Positions 26,516 through 42,963 of a stretch of DNA of 64,000 bases are shown piece after piece. The DNA lies in NCBI GenBank assembly GCA_963082875.1, contig OY720097.1, positions 14,454,501 through 14,518,500 on the forward strand. Direction: 5' to 3'. The DNA comes from Corella eumyota (lineage: Eukaryota > Chordata > Ascidiacea > Phlebobranchia > Corellidae). The notes under the pieces are model-generated. The model was not told the DNA's origin. It worked only from the letters and a program-made list of their open reading frames with translations, and did no database searches. The position numbers and the translations under genes were made by a program. Within the stretch, counting starts at the first letter, position 1. Each line of letters opens with the position of its first letter.

Positions 26516-27151
26516 GGGTCGACTGAAAATGAGGGAATGGAAATTGAAGGAACGGAAAATGAAGAAATGGAAAATGAAGGAACCGGAAAATGAAGGAACG
26601 GAAAATTAAGGAACCGGAAAATAAAGGAACGAAAAATGAAGGAACCGGAAAATGAAGGAACGGAAAATGAAGGAACCGGAAAATGAAGGAACGGAAATTG
26701 AAGGAAAGTGAAAAAAGGAGAGGCGGAATCTTAAAAAAATAAAACGCGGAAATACCGTTGACTGTTTATTTGTATTTAAGTCAATATTATTTTAGAAATA
26801 AACGGGCATTTTATAGAAGAGAGTTAGGGTATGCTGGGGTAATAAAAATTAACTCATTATCGCTCATCAGTTCTCGAATAAATGACAGTAATCCTAAATA
26901 AACAGTCAACGGTATTTCCGCGTTTTAGTATTTAAGATTCCGCCCTCTCCTTTTTTGCTTTCCTTTATTTTCCGGTTCCTTCATTTTCCGTTTCCTTCAT
27001 TTTCCGTTCCTTCATTTTCCGGTTCCTTCATTTTCCGTTCCTTCATTTTCCGGTTCCTTCATTTTCCGTCCCTTCATTTTCCGGTTCCTTCATTTTCCGT
27101 TCCTTCATTTTCCGTTCCTTCAATTTCCATTCCCTCATTTTCAGTCGACCC
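26516..27151. mobile_element. Foldback MITE with subrepeated terminal inverted repeats
   Basis: A 636-bp element with an 8-bp duplication GGCACGGT on each side. The ends are inverted copies beginning GGGTCGACTGAAAATGAGGG. Each arm (about 26516-26710 and 26955-27151) is a run of short words such as GGAACCGGAAAATGAA and GGAACGGAAAATGAA, so the arms fold on each other. A second inverted pair flanks the centre (CGCGGAAATACCGTTGACTG near 26747 and its reverse complement near 26905). No transposase is encoded. The 8-bp duplication is compatible with hAT-type mobilisation but the terminus is not a classic hAT end. It lies just upstream of CCDC22. Confidence 0.82.
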
Positions 27152-27159
27152 GGCACGGT

Positions 27160-27978
27160 AAGCTCAATATGTCTGATATACGCAATATGCCCGATAACCG
27201 CGATATGCTCAATATGCCCGTGCCATATATGTCCTCAACATATATTTTTTACAGTTTTTTAAATTACTATCGTACCGGTTACTTTAAAAACCTATAATGC
27301 AATGGTGAAATAGAGGGCAATCAGAAAGTTAGGTTAATAGATATGTGTTTCGAGCATAGCAGGCATATCCACTGATTTGAATGCCTCTTTACTTTTGAAA
27401 GTTGGGGTATGGTATATATAGTTAGAGAAACTTATTCCAAATCTTACACCGTAGGCCTAAATAACCAACTAACCCAATTAGTTTAACACTTATTAAATTT
27501 TTTACCAATTCCTCTTATCCTAACCGCTAGCTAAGATAGTTGCCAAATCACCCTATTTGCGACATATTGGTTGCAATTGTATTAAGTTAGTACGACAATT
27601 TACACTTATGTTTAAATACTTTAAGTGTTTTGTTATTTTTTAAAGTTTGAGTGTTAAGGACCTTGTAAAAATATTTAATACATTGTGAGATATAATTTTA
27701 GTTCTTTAGTGGGGCTAGGTTGCTCTCTAACAGAAAGACAGGGGTGGCAATGTACATACAAGTAAATTTATAAATCTTTATTGCATTGTATTTTGAAAAT
27801 AGATAAGTGCAAAACAAAAAGGTTACATAGAGATAGATATCAAATAACTAAAATTTTATCACAAAATAAACACCAGAATGGTTTCTATTTTTAAACTGCA
27901 TAAATAAATAAGAATTAAATAAAACATAGTCTTCAAGGCTAAAAATCCCTTCTTACAAGTTTTACATTTATTGGAAAA
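27160..27978. other. Intergenic between foldback MITE and BTB zinc-finger gene
   Basis: Starts with a few short degenerate words (AATATGCCCG, GCGATATGCTC, about 27170-27225). The remainder is AT-rich and would be the 3' flank of the zinc-finger gene. No coding exon is recognised. Confidence 0.5.
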
Positions 27979-28069
27979 TTATTTAGTGTGCTTTCTAATA
28001 TCATGGTCTAAAAGCGAAGATTCAACGAGAAATGCAGAAGGACACTTCTTACTTGAATAAGGTTTTTCA
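27979..28069 (-). pseudogene. Severed last exon piece of the BTB zinc-finger gene
   Basis: On the minus strand, immediately beyond the MITE, the frame PYSSKKCPSAFLVESSLLDH followed by DIRKHTK and a stop (27979-27981) continues the zinc-finger linker HTDEKP that lies on the other side. It has the C2H2 spacing for the second Cys and both His, but Ser replaces the first Cys, so the finger was already degenerate. It is cut off from the gene by the element at 28070-28633. Confidence 0.75.
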
Positions 28070-28633
28070 CAAAGGTGGGCACAGTTAACCGAGAAAGTAA
28101 CTTCGTTAAGTGGCAATTCGTTACATAGTATATTAACTTCGTTAACGTTAATAAGTTAATTGAAACAAAATGTAACGGTAGTTATCGATAAACGTTAACG
28201 TTAAAATTTAAATAAAACAAACAAAGAAACGACCCTATTTTAAAAAACAGCAGTTTTTATCTTAGTTGATATTCCAACTACACGAACGTAAGTTTAAATG
28301 ACGTTTTAAAACTGCATCGTTTAAAATTTCAATACATCGTCATCGTCGTCAATACATCGTTTATACGTCAGTCAATACATCGTCGATACATCCTTTAAAA
28401 TTGAAACGATTAAACCCAATAAACGGCAAAATAAAACATATATACTTTTATATTACCATGGTAAACTTGTAAAAATATTAAATTAACGGATTTAATTTAA
28501 CGGAAGCACAATTTAACGAAAGTTAACAGGTCCGTTAACGATTTTTAAAGTTAACTTAAAAGTTAAATTTTATCGAAAAATTTAACTTTGTTAATTAACG
28601 ATTAACGCATTAACGGTTTAGTGCCCACCTTTG
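28070..28633. mobile_element. hAT-type MITE inserted in zinc-finger coding exon
   Basis: A 564-bp non-coding element with perfect 13-bp terminal inverted repeats CAAAGGTGGGCAC / GTGCCCACCTTTG and the 8-bp target-site duplication GTTTTTCA (28062-28069 and 28634-28641). The CA..GGTGGGC end and 8-bp duplication are typical of the hAT superfamily. The interior carries many GTTAACG / CGTTAAC words, which may be transposase-binding subterminal repeats, and a run of ATACATCGTC-like words. Perfect ends and duplications suggest a fairly recent insertion. Confidence 0.9.
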
Positions 28634-30487
28634 GTTTTTCATCAGTATGAGCAAGCTCATGTTTTTTTAAGGTACCCGCCACAACAAACGATTTGTTACA
28701 GTACTTGCATGCAAAAGGGTAGTTTCCTGTATGTGTGCACATGTGTCGGTTTAAAGTTGATGATCTTGAAAATTTAGAACCACAAACAACACATACAAAC
28801 TCCCTCACTTTGTCATGTACAGCTCTTGTATGTGAGAGTAATTTTCCAGAGGTCACAAAGCTCCATTTACATTGCTTACATTTGTAAGGTTTTTTGCCAA
28901 TATGAGTTAACATATGAGTTGTTAAGCTTTGCTTGTGAACAAATGATTTAAAACAAAGTTTGCACTGAAAGTTTCGGATTTTTAAATGCGTAAGATTGTG
29001 CTTGGCTAAATAAGAGGCTGATTGAGTAGAATATGGACATAAATGGCATTGGTGTTTGTTATTAGGCGGTCGGTGTGGGTGTTTAGTTCTTACATGTCTT
29101 TGCAGCCCATCTTTAGATGAAAACTTTAATGTGCAAGTCAAACAAGTAAAATCATCGTCTGAAAAATAAGTTTTTTTAAATAATAGTTTGTTGAAAAAGT
29201 TTGTCTTATTATGAATATTTTTATTTATAAAGCTAATAAAAAGGTTTATACGATATAAAAATACTTTACATAACAATTTTAACTCACCTGTATTGCTGTG
29301 AGTTAATTTCAGTTTATACTTTTCTTGTTCATCAGCAAAATTAAATTCACTTTTTCTACAAAAAATAATGTAACATACTTTTACAAAATCACATCAATGA
29401 TTTCCTGTGTATTTTGTTATAGTCTTAAAAATCTTTAAAATATTTTAATAATAATAATGATTTAAAAATTCCTGCGGCAAATACTTACATTGCTTGTTCA
29501 CCGGTCTTAATTTCATTTATCTCAATTTGTTCTTGTTTGACAGTATTGGGAAAAATCCAAACTGAAAAAATAAGACAAAAATTAACTATGTTCATTTTAA
29601 TTTTAAAATGTTGCTTTTTTTTATATACAATAACAGCTTTTTATATATACAATAAAACAGCATTGCACAGTGGGTAAAGAAATACAATTTAAATCAAAAA
29701 TTTGCATTCTTTAAATTAATAAAACAAGAACAAAATTAATACAGTAATTAAATATGGGGTTAGATAAAAATATCAAGGACAGTGAATTACTGGTCATTCA
29801 TCTTAATTCAATTTAAAATGTAAGGTATAATTTTAATAATCACCTTCAATTACTTGATTTCTGGGTTTGGGTGGTGGACGAATTCTAAAAAAATTAATTG
29901 TTACTAAAAATAGACCACGCTTGGCTTACTAAAACTATTTTATGGTACAATACACTATATACAATATTATTTTAAATAAAAGTAAGCTAGTAAAAACCTT
30001 TATAAAAAGGACAACTTACTTTTTTAAATAAACATCACATGCCGCCATCAGATCAGGAATACACAGTTCACTTGCAATTTCAATAATATTTAAAACCGTT
30101 TCTGGTTTTAACTCGATTGTAGATGTGTAGATAAAATCTAAAACTTTGCGAAAAGTTTCAACTGAAAAGGAATTGAACGATGGTACAACGCTATCACCTG
30201 TAATTTAAATAAACCCTTAATATTGAATAAAATAAAATGCATTAGAAATTTTTTATAAAAATATTTATGAAGTAAAATAAAACTAAATGTCAACTTTAAC
30301 ACTTACTTTTACTGTTATTAAACTTGTCACGAAAATATTCACTAGTTCCAACTAGCACAGCTTTGTGAACTTTAAATTTCTCACTTTTAACAAAAATAGT
30401 AACATCACAGAATGCACTTCCATTTAAGCGGTATAAATTGAGAATATTTAGAAGATTGCTTGAGTGACCTTGAGATGTGAACAGCAT
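28602..30487 (-). CDS. BTB/POZ C2H2 zinc-finger transcription factor, C-terminus altered by MITE
   Basis: The start is at 30485-30487. Exons: 30307-30487 and 30020-30197 encode the BTB domain (AFCDVTIFVKSEKFKVHKAVL, then FRKVLDFIYTSTIELKPETV); 29844-29884, about 29490-29561 and about 29287-29357 encode a linker; 28602-29158 encodes six C2H2 fingers (for example YKCKQCKWSFVTSGKLLSH and FVCVVCGSKFSRSSTLNRHM). The family binds DNA and recruits co-repressors through BTB. The frame runs from the linker HTDEKP into the MITE at 28633, adds KVGTKPLMR and stops at 28602-28604. The pre-insertion frame would have continued at 28061 and ended at 27979. I cannot name an orthologue. Confidence 0.87.
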
Positions 30488-30888
30488 AACACAGTACTTG
30501 ATTTGTTTAATAATGTAGGTTACATTCTAGTAGCAAAATATCAAAAAAATGATTAACACTGTTTTAAAATGAATATTCGACATGATGGAATGACATAAAC
30601 TTAAATTTTTCCGAAAACAAAAACTTTACTTTTTTGAAAGAATTTATAGGCAGATAGGTACAAGATTTATTAATAAGAGAATAAATATCGTAATGTTTAA
30701 TAAATATCTTAATGTTTAAAAAATTTAAAAGAACTCTTTTTTATTTTACTAAGTGAGCTGCTTTATTAATAAAGTTGGCTAACACTAAGGCACCTTTAAT
30801 ACAACCAAAATAGTTAATTACCTAAATTTATCTAAAATTTAAATATTCTACAATTTAGCACCAAATTAATATGAAAGAAGATAAAGCA
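30488..30888. other. Short intergenic region, ZBTB gene 5' side and DDX1 3' side
   Basis: AT-rich 401 bp between two minus-strand genes. No separate feature seen. Confidence 0.5.
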
Positions 30889-33111
30889 TTAAAACAATTT
30901 GGCGGAATTACTTGAAAATCTTAAAAAGGAAGTTTGAACGGAGCGTTCAAGGTCCTGTAGTTCTTGAACAGTTGGTGCAAGTACATCAGCATGACCTTTG
31001 TACATTTGACCGGAATTATTCAATTTTTTGCTTCCATAAGTTACCTTTCCGTCAAACTCGTTTACAGGTACCTCCATTTTCGGCGATATTTGTTCGATTG
31101 TTAATTTTAGATGTCCTTCGATTTCACCTAATAATGAGCCTTCATCATACCATATACAACATCCTCCATAATTGGTCAAGTCTGTATTATAACACCCGCG
31201 ACCTCTGGTATTACAATTGCTGTGATACCAAACTTTTTCCTGGTGCTTAGTAGCAACTAAAGATATGGCTAGGCCCATTCTTTCAGCTCTTCCTACTCTA
31301 CCAATTCTATGCACATAGTTTTGTTTATCGTCAGGCAATGTTACATTTATTACATGTGGTACACCTTTAATGTCAATTCCTCTGGCAGCAACATCTGTAC
31401 AAATCAAATGCCGAACTTCTCCATTTTTAAACTTTTCCAAATTCCCACGTCTTTCATGAGGTTTCCTGTCACTGTGTAAACAAACACAAGAAAACTGATG
31501 TCCAGGATTTGTTGGACCTCCCCCATTTATTTCAAAATATTTCTCCATATTATCGCAATCTAGTTTTGTCCGACAAAAAATTATGCTCTGTTCCATATTA
31601 TGCTCACGGATTGCATACAAGCAGTATTCTCCTTTAAGAATTTTTATTCCTTCCGACCATTTTTCTTTTGATTCTGGAGCCCGGCTGCCAACATTATCGT
31701 TAACATGAACATTGTCAGTTGAAATATGTTTCCTTAAACCCATCCACCTTGGATCTGTTCTAGGATTAACAGGAACAACCACATGGTGAACTGTTTCAGG
31801 AACAGAATCTTCACCTTTCAAGTCGACCCACATCGGAAAGTGCATAATGCGCTGTGACAAATTTTTAACTTCAAAACTATGTAAAGTTGCAGAACAAACA
31901 ATAACTTGTAGACGCTTTCCCTCACTTGTAATGTTCGGTATTTTAGCATGAAGGCGTTTAATTAAATCTCCATTTCCTGCTGACAACAACCCATCACATT
32001 CATCGAGAACCAAAAACTTAACTTGTCCCAAATCGATTTTTTCAGTCGACATGAAATCATCGATGCGTCCCGGCGTACCAATTAAAATATCAACACCATT
32101 TTGAATTTGTTTAAGTTGTTCTCCTGCTGGAGTGCCTCCAACCACCAAAACTTCTGATATTATTGGATTTTCTACATATTTTTTCAGTTTTGTTATAATG
32201 TTGCAAGTTTGTTCTGCTAGTTCACGTGAAGGCTCCATTATAATAGCATAAGGGGCATTGTTAGCTTTCTTTTTTCTTTTGGATGCTGAGCCAGTTCTGT
32301 TGCTATTCATCATGTTTTTATCTGGCGCATCAGCAAGTGCAATATAACCCGGTGGTAATGTATACTTAAATGGTTCTAAACCAAAGTTAAACTTAATCTC
32401 AGCATTTTTTAGAACACATGCAGCAAAAATTGGTTTATTACGTTGGTGAGCGGGAATATCAAATGCATGTCCCAAATCCTTTCCATTTTTCGAAAAACTA
32501 ATTAATCCCTCATCCATATCCAAGTAACAACCAATAATATCATGCATGGTGAACGGTTCGCCATAAGTATCGAACTGGCGATTATTAGATTTTTTACCTG
32601 TACCTCCAAAGCCATACCCGAGTTTATCAGTGCCCAAGTTTAAGTCAGCTCCTTGAAATGCCCATCCAATTCTATTTAATCCCTCATCCTTGCAGTGTGC
32701 TTCATAATAGTACTTTCCCCTAGTGACGGCCTTGGTTGATCTTACACCATGCCAATCTCGCAATTCTCTGCACTGGCATAACAATCCATCTGGGGCAATT
32801 GAAAAAGAGGGACCACGGTCATATTGGTTCATCTGCCATTTTCCGAATATACCATCACCTGATTTATCACCAGAAGCTTTATGACCTGATGCATTTTGAT
32901 AAGATTCATAGACAATCTGAATGACAGGAATACTGAAAGCAGCAGTTTTACCCGATCCTGTTTCAGCAGCCATCAAAACATCTCCTCCTCCCAAAATCAG
33001 TGGAATCGATTCCACCTGGATGTCAGTAGGAAGCTGCCAACCTAACTCATTTACGACCTTTCCTATTTCAGGAATAACACCAAGATTTTCAAATGCTGTC
33101 ATTTTAGCCAC
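30889..33111 (-). CDS. DDX1: ATP-dependent RNA helicase DDX1, intronless
   Basis: A single 2,223-bp frame encodes 740 residues, the usual family length. Q-motif region and Walker [10 protein letters not shown] lie near residue 50. The SPRY domain that splits the helicase core follows (about residues 80-255, [20 protein letters not shown]). Then come [17 protein letters not shown], motif [39 protein letters not shown] and [11 protein letters not shown]. Motif II reads DECD where vertebrate DDX1 has DEAD. DDX1 acts in tRNA-ligase complexes, RNA processing and R-loop or break metabolism. The start has two ATGs (MAKM); the first is used here. All neighbours except PSMC3 are intron-rich. Confidence 0.97.
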   Translation of the reverse strand: MAKMTAFENLGVIPEIGKVVNELGWQLPTDIQVESIPLILGGGDVLMAAETGSGKTAAFSIPVIQIVYESYQNASGHKASGDKSGDGIFGKWQMNQYDRGPSFSIAPDGLLCQCRELRDWHGVRSTKAVTRGKYYYEAHCKDEGLNRIGWAFQGADLNLGTDKLGYGFGGTGKKSNNRQFDTYGEPFTMHDIIGCYLDMDEGLISFSKNGKDLGHAFDIPAHQRNKPIFAACVLKNAEIKFNFGLEPFKYTLPPGYIALADAPDKNMMNSNRTGSASKRKKKANNAPYAIIMEPSRELAEQTCNIITKLKKYVENPIISEVLVVGGTPAGEQLKQIQNGVDILIGTPGRIDDFMSTEKIDLGQVKFLVLDECDGLLSAGNGDLIKRLHAKIPNITSEGKRLQVIVCSATLHSFEVKNLSQRIMHFPMWVDLKGEDSVPETVHHVVVPVNPRTDPRWMGLRKHISTDNVHVNDNVGSRAPESKEKWSEGIKILKGEYCLYAIREHNMEQSIIFCRTKLDCDNMEKYFEINGGGPTNPGHQFSCVCLHSDRKPHERRGNLEKFKNGEVRHLICTDVAARGIDIKGVPHVINVTLPDDKQNYVHRIGRVGRAERMGLAISLVATKHQEKVWYHSNCNTRGRGCYNTDLTNYGGCCIWYDEGSLLGEIEGHLKLTIEQISPKMEVPVNEFDGKVTYGSKKLNNSGQMYKGHADVLAPTVQELQDLERSVQTSFLRFSSNSAKLF

Positions 33112-33379
33112 ACAAATAACCTATTGGATTCTAATTTCTAATAGAAACAAAAAATGGTTGGTTTTTAATACAAAGTGAAATACAGTTTGATAAATGATTA
33201 AAACTATACTATTAAACCAAGAGATATGTCAAGTTGTAGAGTTTAAAAATTTACAATAAAAATATTACTTTTGTTGCTAAGCACACTACTGATAAAAAAC
33301 TCAATAACAATTTTAGAACTTTTGTTGTAAGAAATATTTTCAGGAACTTTAAATTATACAAATACAAAAATAAACAAAG
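33112..33379. other. Short DDX1-PSMC3 spacer
   Basis: 268 bp separate the PSMC3 stop and the DDX1 ATG on the same strand. On the minus strand I see no AATAAA, only an ATTAAA variant near 33165. A possible acceptor (CCAATAG) lies about 20 bp before the DDX1 ATG. This fits either two close genes or a shared precursor resolved by trans-splicing. Confidence 0.4.
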
Positions 33380-34693
33380 TTAAGCATAATATTGCAAATT
33401 TGCCTTTTTCTTTGCTTGTACTTCAAGAATTCCTTCCATGTAATCTTCATGGGTTAAGTCAATGGCTTCCCTTCTTAAAGCAATCATACCAGCTTCAACA
33501 CAAACAGCTTTAAGTTGTGCTCCATTAAAATCATCAGTGCATCTTGCCAACTCCTCATAATTAACGTCCGGACTTACATTCATTTTCCTGGAATGAATTT
33601 GCAGAATGCGAGCTCTCGCCTCTTCATTCGGAACAGGGAATTCAATTTTACGGTCAAGACGACCAGATCTAAGCAAAGCAGGATCTAAAATATCAACTCT
33701 GTTGGTAGCAGCAATTACTTTAATATCATTATTAGGTTCAAACCCATCAAGTTGGTTAAGTAATTCTAACATAGTACGCTGTACTTCACGATCTCCAGCT
33801 TTCTCACTGTCAAATCTTTTCGTTCCAATTGCATCCAGTTCATCAATAAAAATAATAGCTGGTTTTCGCTCTTTAGCTAAAGCAAATGCATCTCTTACCA
33901 ATTTAGCCCCATCTCCAATAAACATTTGTACCAATTGTGGTCCAGCTAGCTTTAAAAATGTTGATTTTGTTTGAGCAGCACAGGCACGAGCAAGCAAGGT
34001 TTTGCCAGTACCAGGTGGCCCATACATAAGAACTCCTTTTGGTGGTTGGATACCAATAGCTTCAAATCTATCTTTGTGAGTCATTGGTAATACAACAGCC
34101 TCTATTAACTCTTGAATTTGTTTGTCAAGCCCACCAATATCAGAGTATTGCTCTGTAGGTCGCTCATCAACCTCCATTGCTTTTACTCTTGAGTCATACT
34201 CGGTTGGAAGTTTCTCCAAGATTAAATAAGAATCTTTATTTACACCAACAAGGTCACCTGGAACCATATCCTCAGCCTCAACCAATCCGATAATGGGCAG
34301 AAAATAAGTTTGCCTTGTTGAAGTTTTAATAACAGCACATTTTCCTTTGCGTTGGGAATCAAGATCAATATTGCTTCCATCTTCTTCTGCTTGTTCATCA
34401 GGATCAACATCCAAAAGTTCAATGACATTTGAAACTAAGTAAGGTAGGGTCTTGTTAACTTTAATTTTTTCTGCATTTTCCTTTATTTTGTCTTTCATGG
34501 ATTGAAGTTCATGGGAAATTCGCATTGTTTCACTCTTCATTATTTTAATCTCATTGTCCAGCAACTTTGTTCGACTTGCAATTTCGTTTGTTCCCATTTT
34601 TAGAACCTCTTCTCCAATCTCCTCCTCAGCATTGTCCCATATTGCTTGATCTGCAGCCTCGCTAGACTTTTCTCCAACTGCAGGTGGTGTCAT
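33380..34693 (-). CDS. PSMC3: 26S proteasome regulatory ATPase Rpt5 (PSMC3), intronless
   Basis: A single frame of 437 residues. N-terminal coiled coil, OB-like domain, then the AAA+ core: Walker [19 protein letters not shown], Walker [13 protein letters not shown], sensor [20 protein letters not shown]. The C-terminus NLQYYA carries the HbYX-type tail that docks into the 20S alpha ring. It is part of the base of the 19S particle that unfolds substrates. A splice acceptor (TTCTATAG at 34721-34728 on the minus strand) lies just before the ATG and pairs with a gtaagt donor at 35602-35607, which suggests an upstream 5'UTR exon. Confidence 0.97.
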   Translation of the reverse strand: MTPPAVGEKSSEAADQAIWDNAEEEIGEEVLKMGTNEIASRTKLLDNEIKIMKSETMRISHELQSMKDKIKENAEKIKVNKTLPYLVSNVIELLDVDPDEQAEEDGSNIDLDSQRKGKCAVIKTSTRQTYFLPIIGLVEAEDMVPGDLVGVNKDSYLILEKLPTEYDSRVKAMEVDERPTEQYSDIGGLDKQIQELIEAVVLPMTHKDRFEAIGIQPPKGVLMYGPPGTGKTLLARACAAQTKSTFLKLAGPQLVQMFIGDGAKLVRDAFALAKERKPAIIFIDELDAIGTKRFDSEKAGDREVQRTMLELLNQLDGFEPNNDIKVIAATNRVDILDPALLRSGRLDRKIEFPVPNEEARARILQIHSRKMNVSPDVNYEELARCTDDFNGAQLKAVCVEAGMIALRREAIDLTHEDYMEGILEVQAKKKANLQYYA

Positions 34694-36166
34694 TTTTTTT
34701 AAAAGATTTGGGGTATCTGCCTATAGAAAATTATAAATACCTGGTGGCTGTTAAATAAATACAATAAATTAATAAACATATACTGTCAGTTTTAAATTAC
34801 AATACCCAAAGTATATATATAAACACAAGTAGTACAACTGATTCAACTGGATTGTTACATCATTTTTCGGATCCATGGAGGCCAAAATGGGTCTCAAAAA
34901 TGCATTACAGGTATAGGAAAAAACACGATTATTTTGATTATTTGAAGAATTTCTAACACGGACACCTAAAAATTTAACCAGAATTTTATTATACTAATAT
35001 TTTGACACTTTTATACGCAAAAATTTTTGTTAAAAATAAAAAATTGTCGCATGCCCTGAGTATTATTTAAGTTTGTCCCCAATTTTCATTCATACAACAA
35101 TGTGTTTTATGACGTAATAATGTTTAGTAAACAACATTTTAGACATTTTTTTATTATTTTATTTCTTTTTTACTTTTATTTTAATTATATCTCTATTTAA
35201 TAACAACACTACACGAAAAAAACTGCGCGTAAAAATGTTAAAATATTATTAAAATGGAATTCCGGTGAAATTTTTAGATTTCTACGTACAGACGTAAGGA
35301 ATTCTTGTAAAACAGGATGTTCGTGTTTTTTCCTATACCTGTAATGCATTTCTAAGACCCATTTTGATCTTCTAATTTTATTTCCGGTCACGTGTTAAAC
35401 TACATTTGTTTATATATATACTTTGACAATACCTGAATACTGTAACCAAAGCAGCAAAGAAAAAAATTAAATATACGTAGCCTAAATTTTTTTATATAAA
35501 AAAAATTAAATAAACCCTTAATACAATGCAATAATAGAATACAACTCTGCGACCCGGCAAAGCGACACAGCCACAAAGTATAATAATAAACTAAAGTAGA
35601 AACTTACTCTACTCGCGAGTCACTCACACTCAATACTTCAAAAAAACTTTATCATGCCAATCGCAATGGTGACAGTTTACGGCAAAATGTTATGGCCGAG
35701 TGGTTACTTAACTTTTCTAAGCAAACAAATTTTTTTCAAACCAACATTTTTATACTTAATTTGTAGGTAAAGTAACTTTCATAATTTTATTTTAGATAAA
35801 TATTTAAATTTTCTTTTTAAATTTAATTGCTATAAAAGTTATTGATATTCGTAAATAAAATTTGTAACATAAAAATCATATAATATAAAATTACATCAGT
35901 CACTCTCAACGAGAAGTTATGAATGAGTGAAGCACGCATCTGCCGTTTTAGCACTTTTGCGAAACTCTTGTTTCTTGGAATATTTAAAGATTTATCAAGG
36001 CATTTTTTGTGCATTTAGTAACTATGTTAAAATTACATTTTAGGCAATATAAATTATAGAGAAATAGAATCGTGGTCCGTTAAATTTTGCATTAAAATCA
36101 AAATTCTGGTCACTGATTATAAGCCATTGGATTATTTTATTTTTAACGTAAAATTAAAACACGGAA
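34694..36166. other. Divergent promoter region, PSMC3 5'UTR intron and NAA15 5' flank
   Basis: PSMC3 (-) and NAA15 (+) start on opposite sides, so both promoters should lie here. A likely PSMC3 5'UTR exon sits just above 35608 (donor GTAGA-gtaagt), giving an intron 34721-35607 that holds an inverted-repeat element. A tRNA-A-box-like word at about 35691 has no B box. Confidence 0.5.
34890..35365. mobile_element. Non-coding inverted-repeat element (MITE-like)
   Basis: About 46 bp beginning CAAAATGGGTCT and including AATGCATTACAGGTATAGGA and AAAAAACACGA (about 34891-34934) recur as the reverse complement at about 35320-35365, with two mismatches. The interior is AT-rich and non-coding. Beyond the match the flanks diverge, and no certain target-site duplication is visible, so superfamily is unassigned. 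Confidence 0.65.
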
Positions 36167-41855
<5,689 letters not shown>

Positions 41856-42963
41856 CTTTCAGGATTTAAACAGTTTTTTTACAGAATGAGTTTTTTTAAC
41901 AAAACTTTATAGCTTGAAAGTCTGTCAGAAATGTGTGCCATGTGCATGCTGTGAATTTTGATTTTATTTATTTCGATTTGCGTTTGTTGTTGTATTGTAA
42001 TTTCAGTCAATATATAATTAGTAAAACAAGTTTGGGTTATATATATTTGTTTCTGCAGTTTGTGTTGTTTAAAAAAATGAATATGATAAAAAAATTAGTT
42101 ATTGGCAAACAAAAATGAAGTGCCATTTACTAAAATGAACTCGTTGTTACAATTTACTTGCTTACTTTATGAACTTTGAAGCAGTGTTGCTTTATAATTT
42201 CAAGGGGAAATATAACTTAATGTTCCATAAGAAAAATTAAATATAAATTATAATTTTGACTTAATTTTAAATTAGGCTGAATTAAATTTCAATGTTCCAA
42301 CTTTTACTTGAAAAAAAAAATTAAAATGAGCAATCTTTTTGATTTAGTTTTCTGTATATCCAGTAAACAGTTGTAATTATTTATTTTTTGCGCCGCCTCT
42401 CGAATGTAATTATGTAATGTTTTCTGCTCTTCACTTTGAAATACAACGATATTGAAACATTTTTAGTTTGCAAATATAATTAAATAAAACATACGTATGT
42501 GAAGGTTGTTATATTTTAAGGGTGTTCAAAGTATTAAATAAAGTGTTAATTAGATATACTTTTTAAGGTAATTTGTTTTAACAGAATAACTAAACCTTGA
42601 AAAAAATGTAGTTTACGAATGCCTTTCGCTTAAACTTACCTTGGCCTATACAAGAAAATCTAACAGTATTTAAATGTTCTATGTAGGAAAATTTTAGAAG
42701 TATAACTTAAATTAAAGGTTAAAAATCAACTGAAAGATACAAAAAAGAAAAGCTTTAAAAAAAGAGTTTCGCTCATGTTTTCTTGGATGAATGACATTGT
42801 GTTTAAGTTTCATGAATCGATAAAGCCTAAGGCCTTACGTGCAGTACGCGTGGGATTATACATAAATAAGGAGTGTACTTGATATTTGTATAATTAGTTG
42901 AAGAAGCTAGACTTGGATTTGTTTTGAAATAGTAAAAAAAATCCTGTTTTCTGGATAAGTAAG
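41856..42963. other. NAA15 3'UTR and promoter side of the VWA-Cache gene
   Basis: AT-rich 1.1 kb with no recognisable exon. An AATAAA hexamer lies at 42483-42488. Confidence 0.5.
42483..42488 (+). terminator. Possible NAA15 polyadenylation signal
   Basis: AATAAA 628 bp after the NAA15 stop. Position is the only support. Confidence 0.35.

Noticed and set aside
26411-27161. Repetitive frames rich in E/N/G and in F/P/S
   Set aside because: They are translations of the G/A-rich words in the foldback MITE arms, one arm on each strand.
30912-33178. Plus-strand frames across DDX1
   Set aside because: Antisense shadows of the 740-codon DDX1 frame.
33606-33974. 122-residue plus-strand frame
   Set aside because: Antisense shadow of the PSMC3 AAA+ core.
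35691-35710. TGGCCGAGTGGTTA, like a tRNA Ser/Leu A box
   Set aside because: No B box or cloverleaf follows; at most a fragment or chance match.
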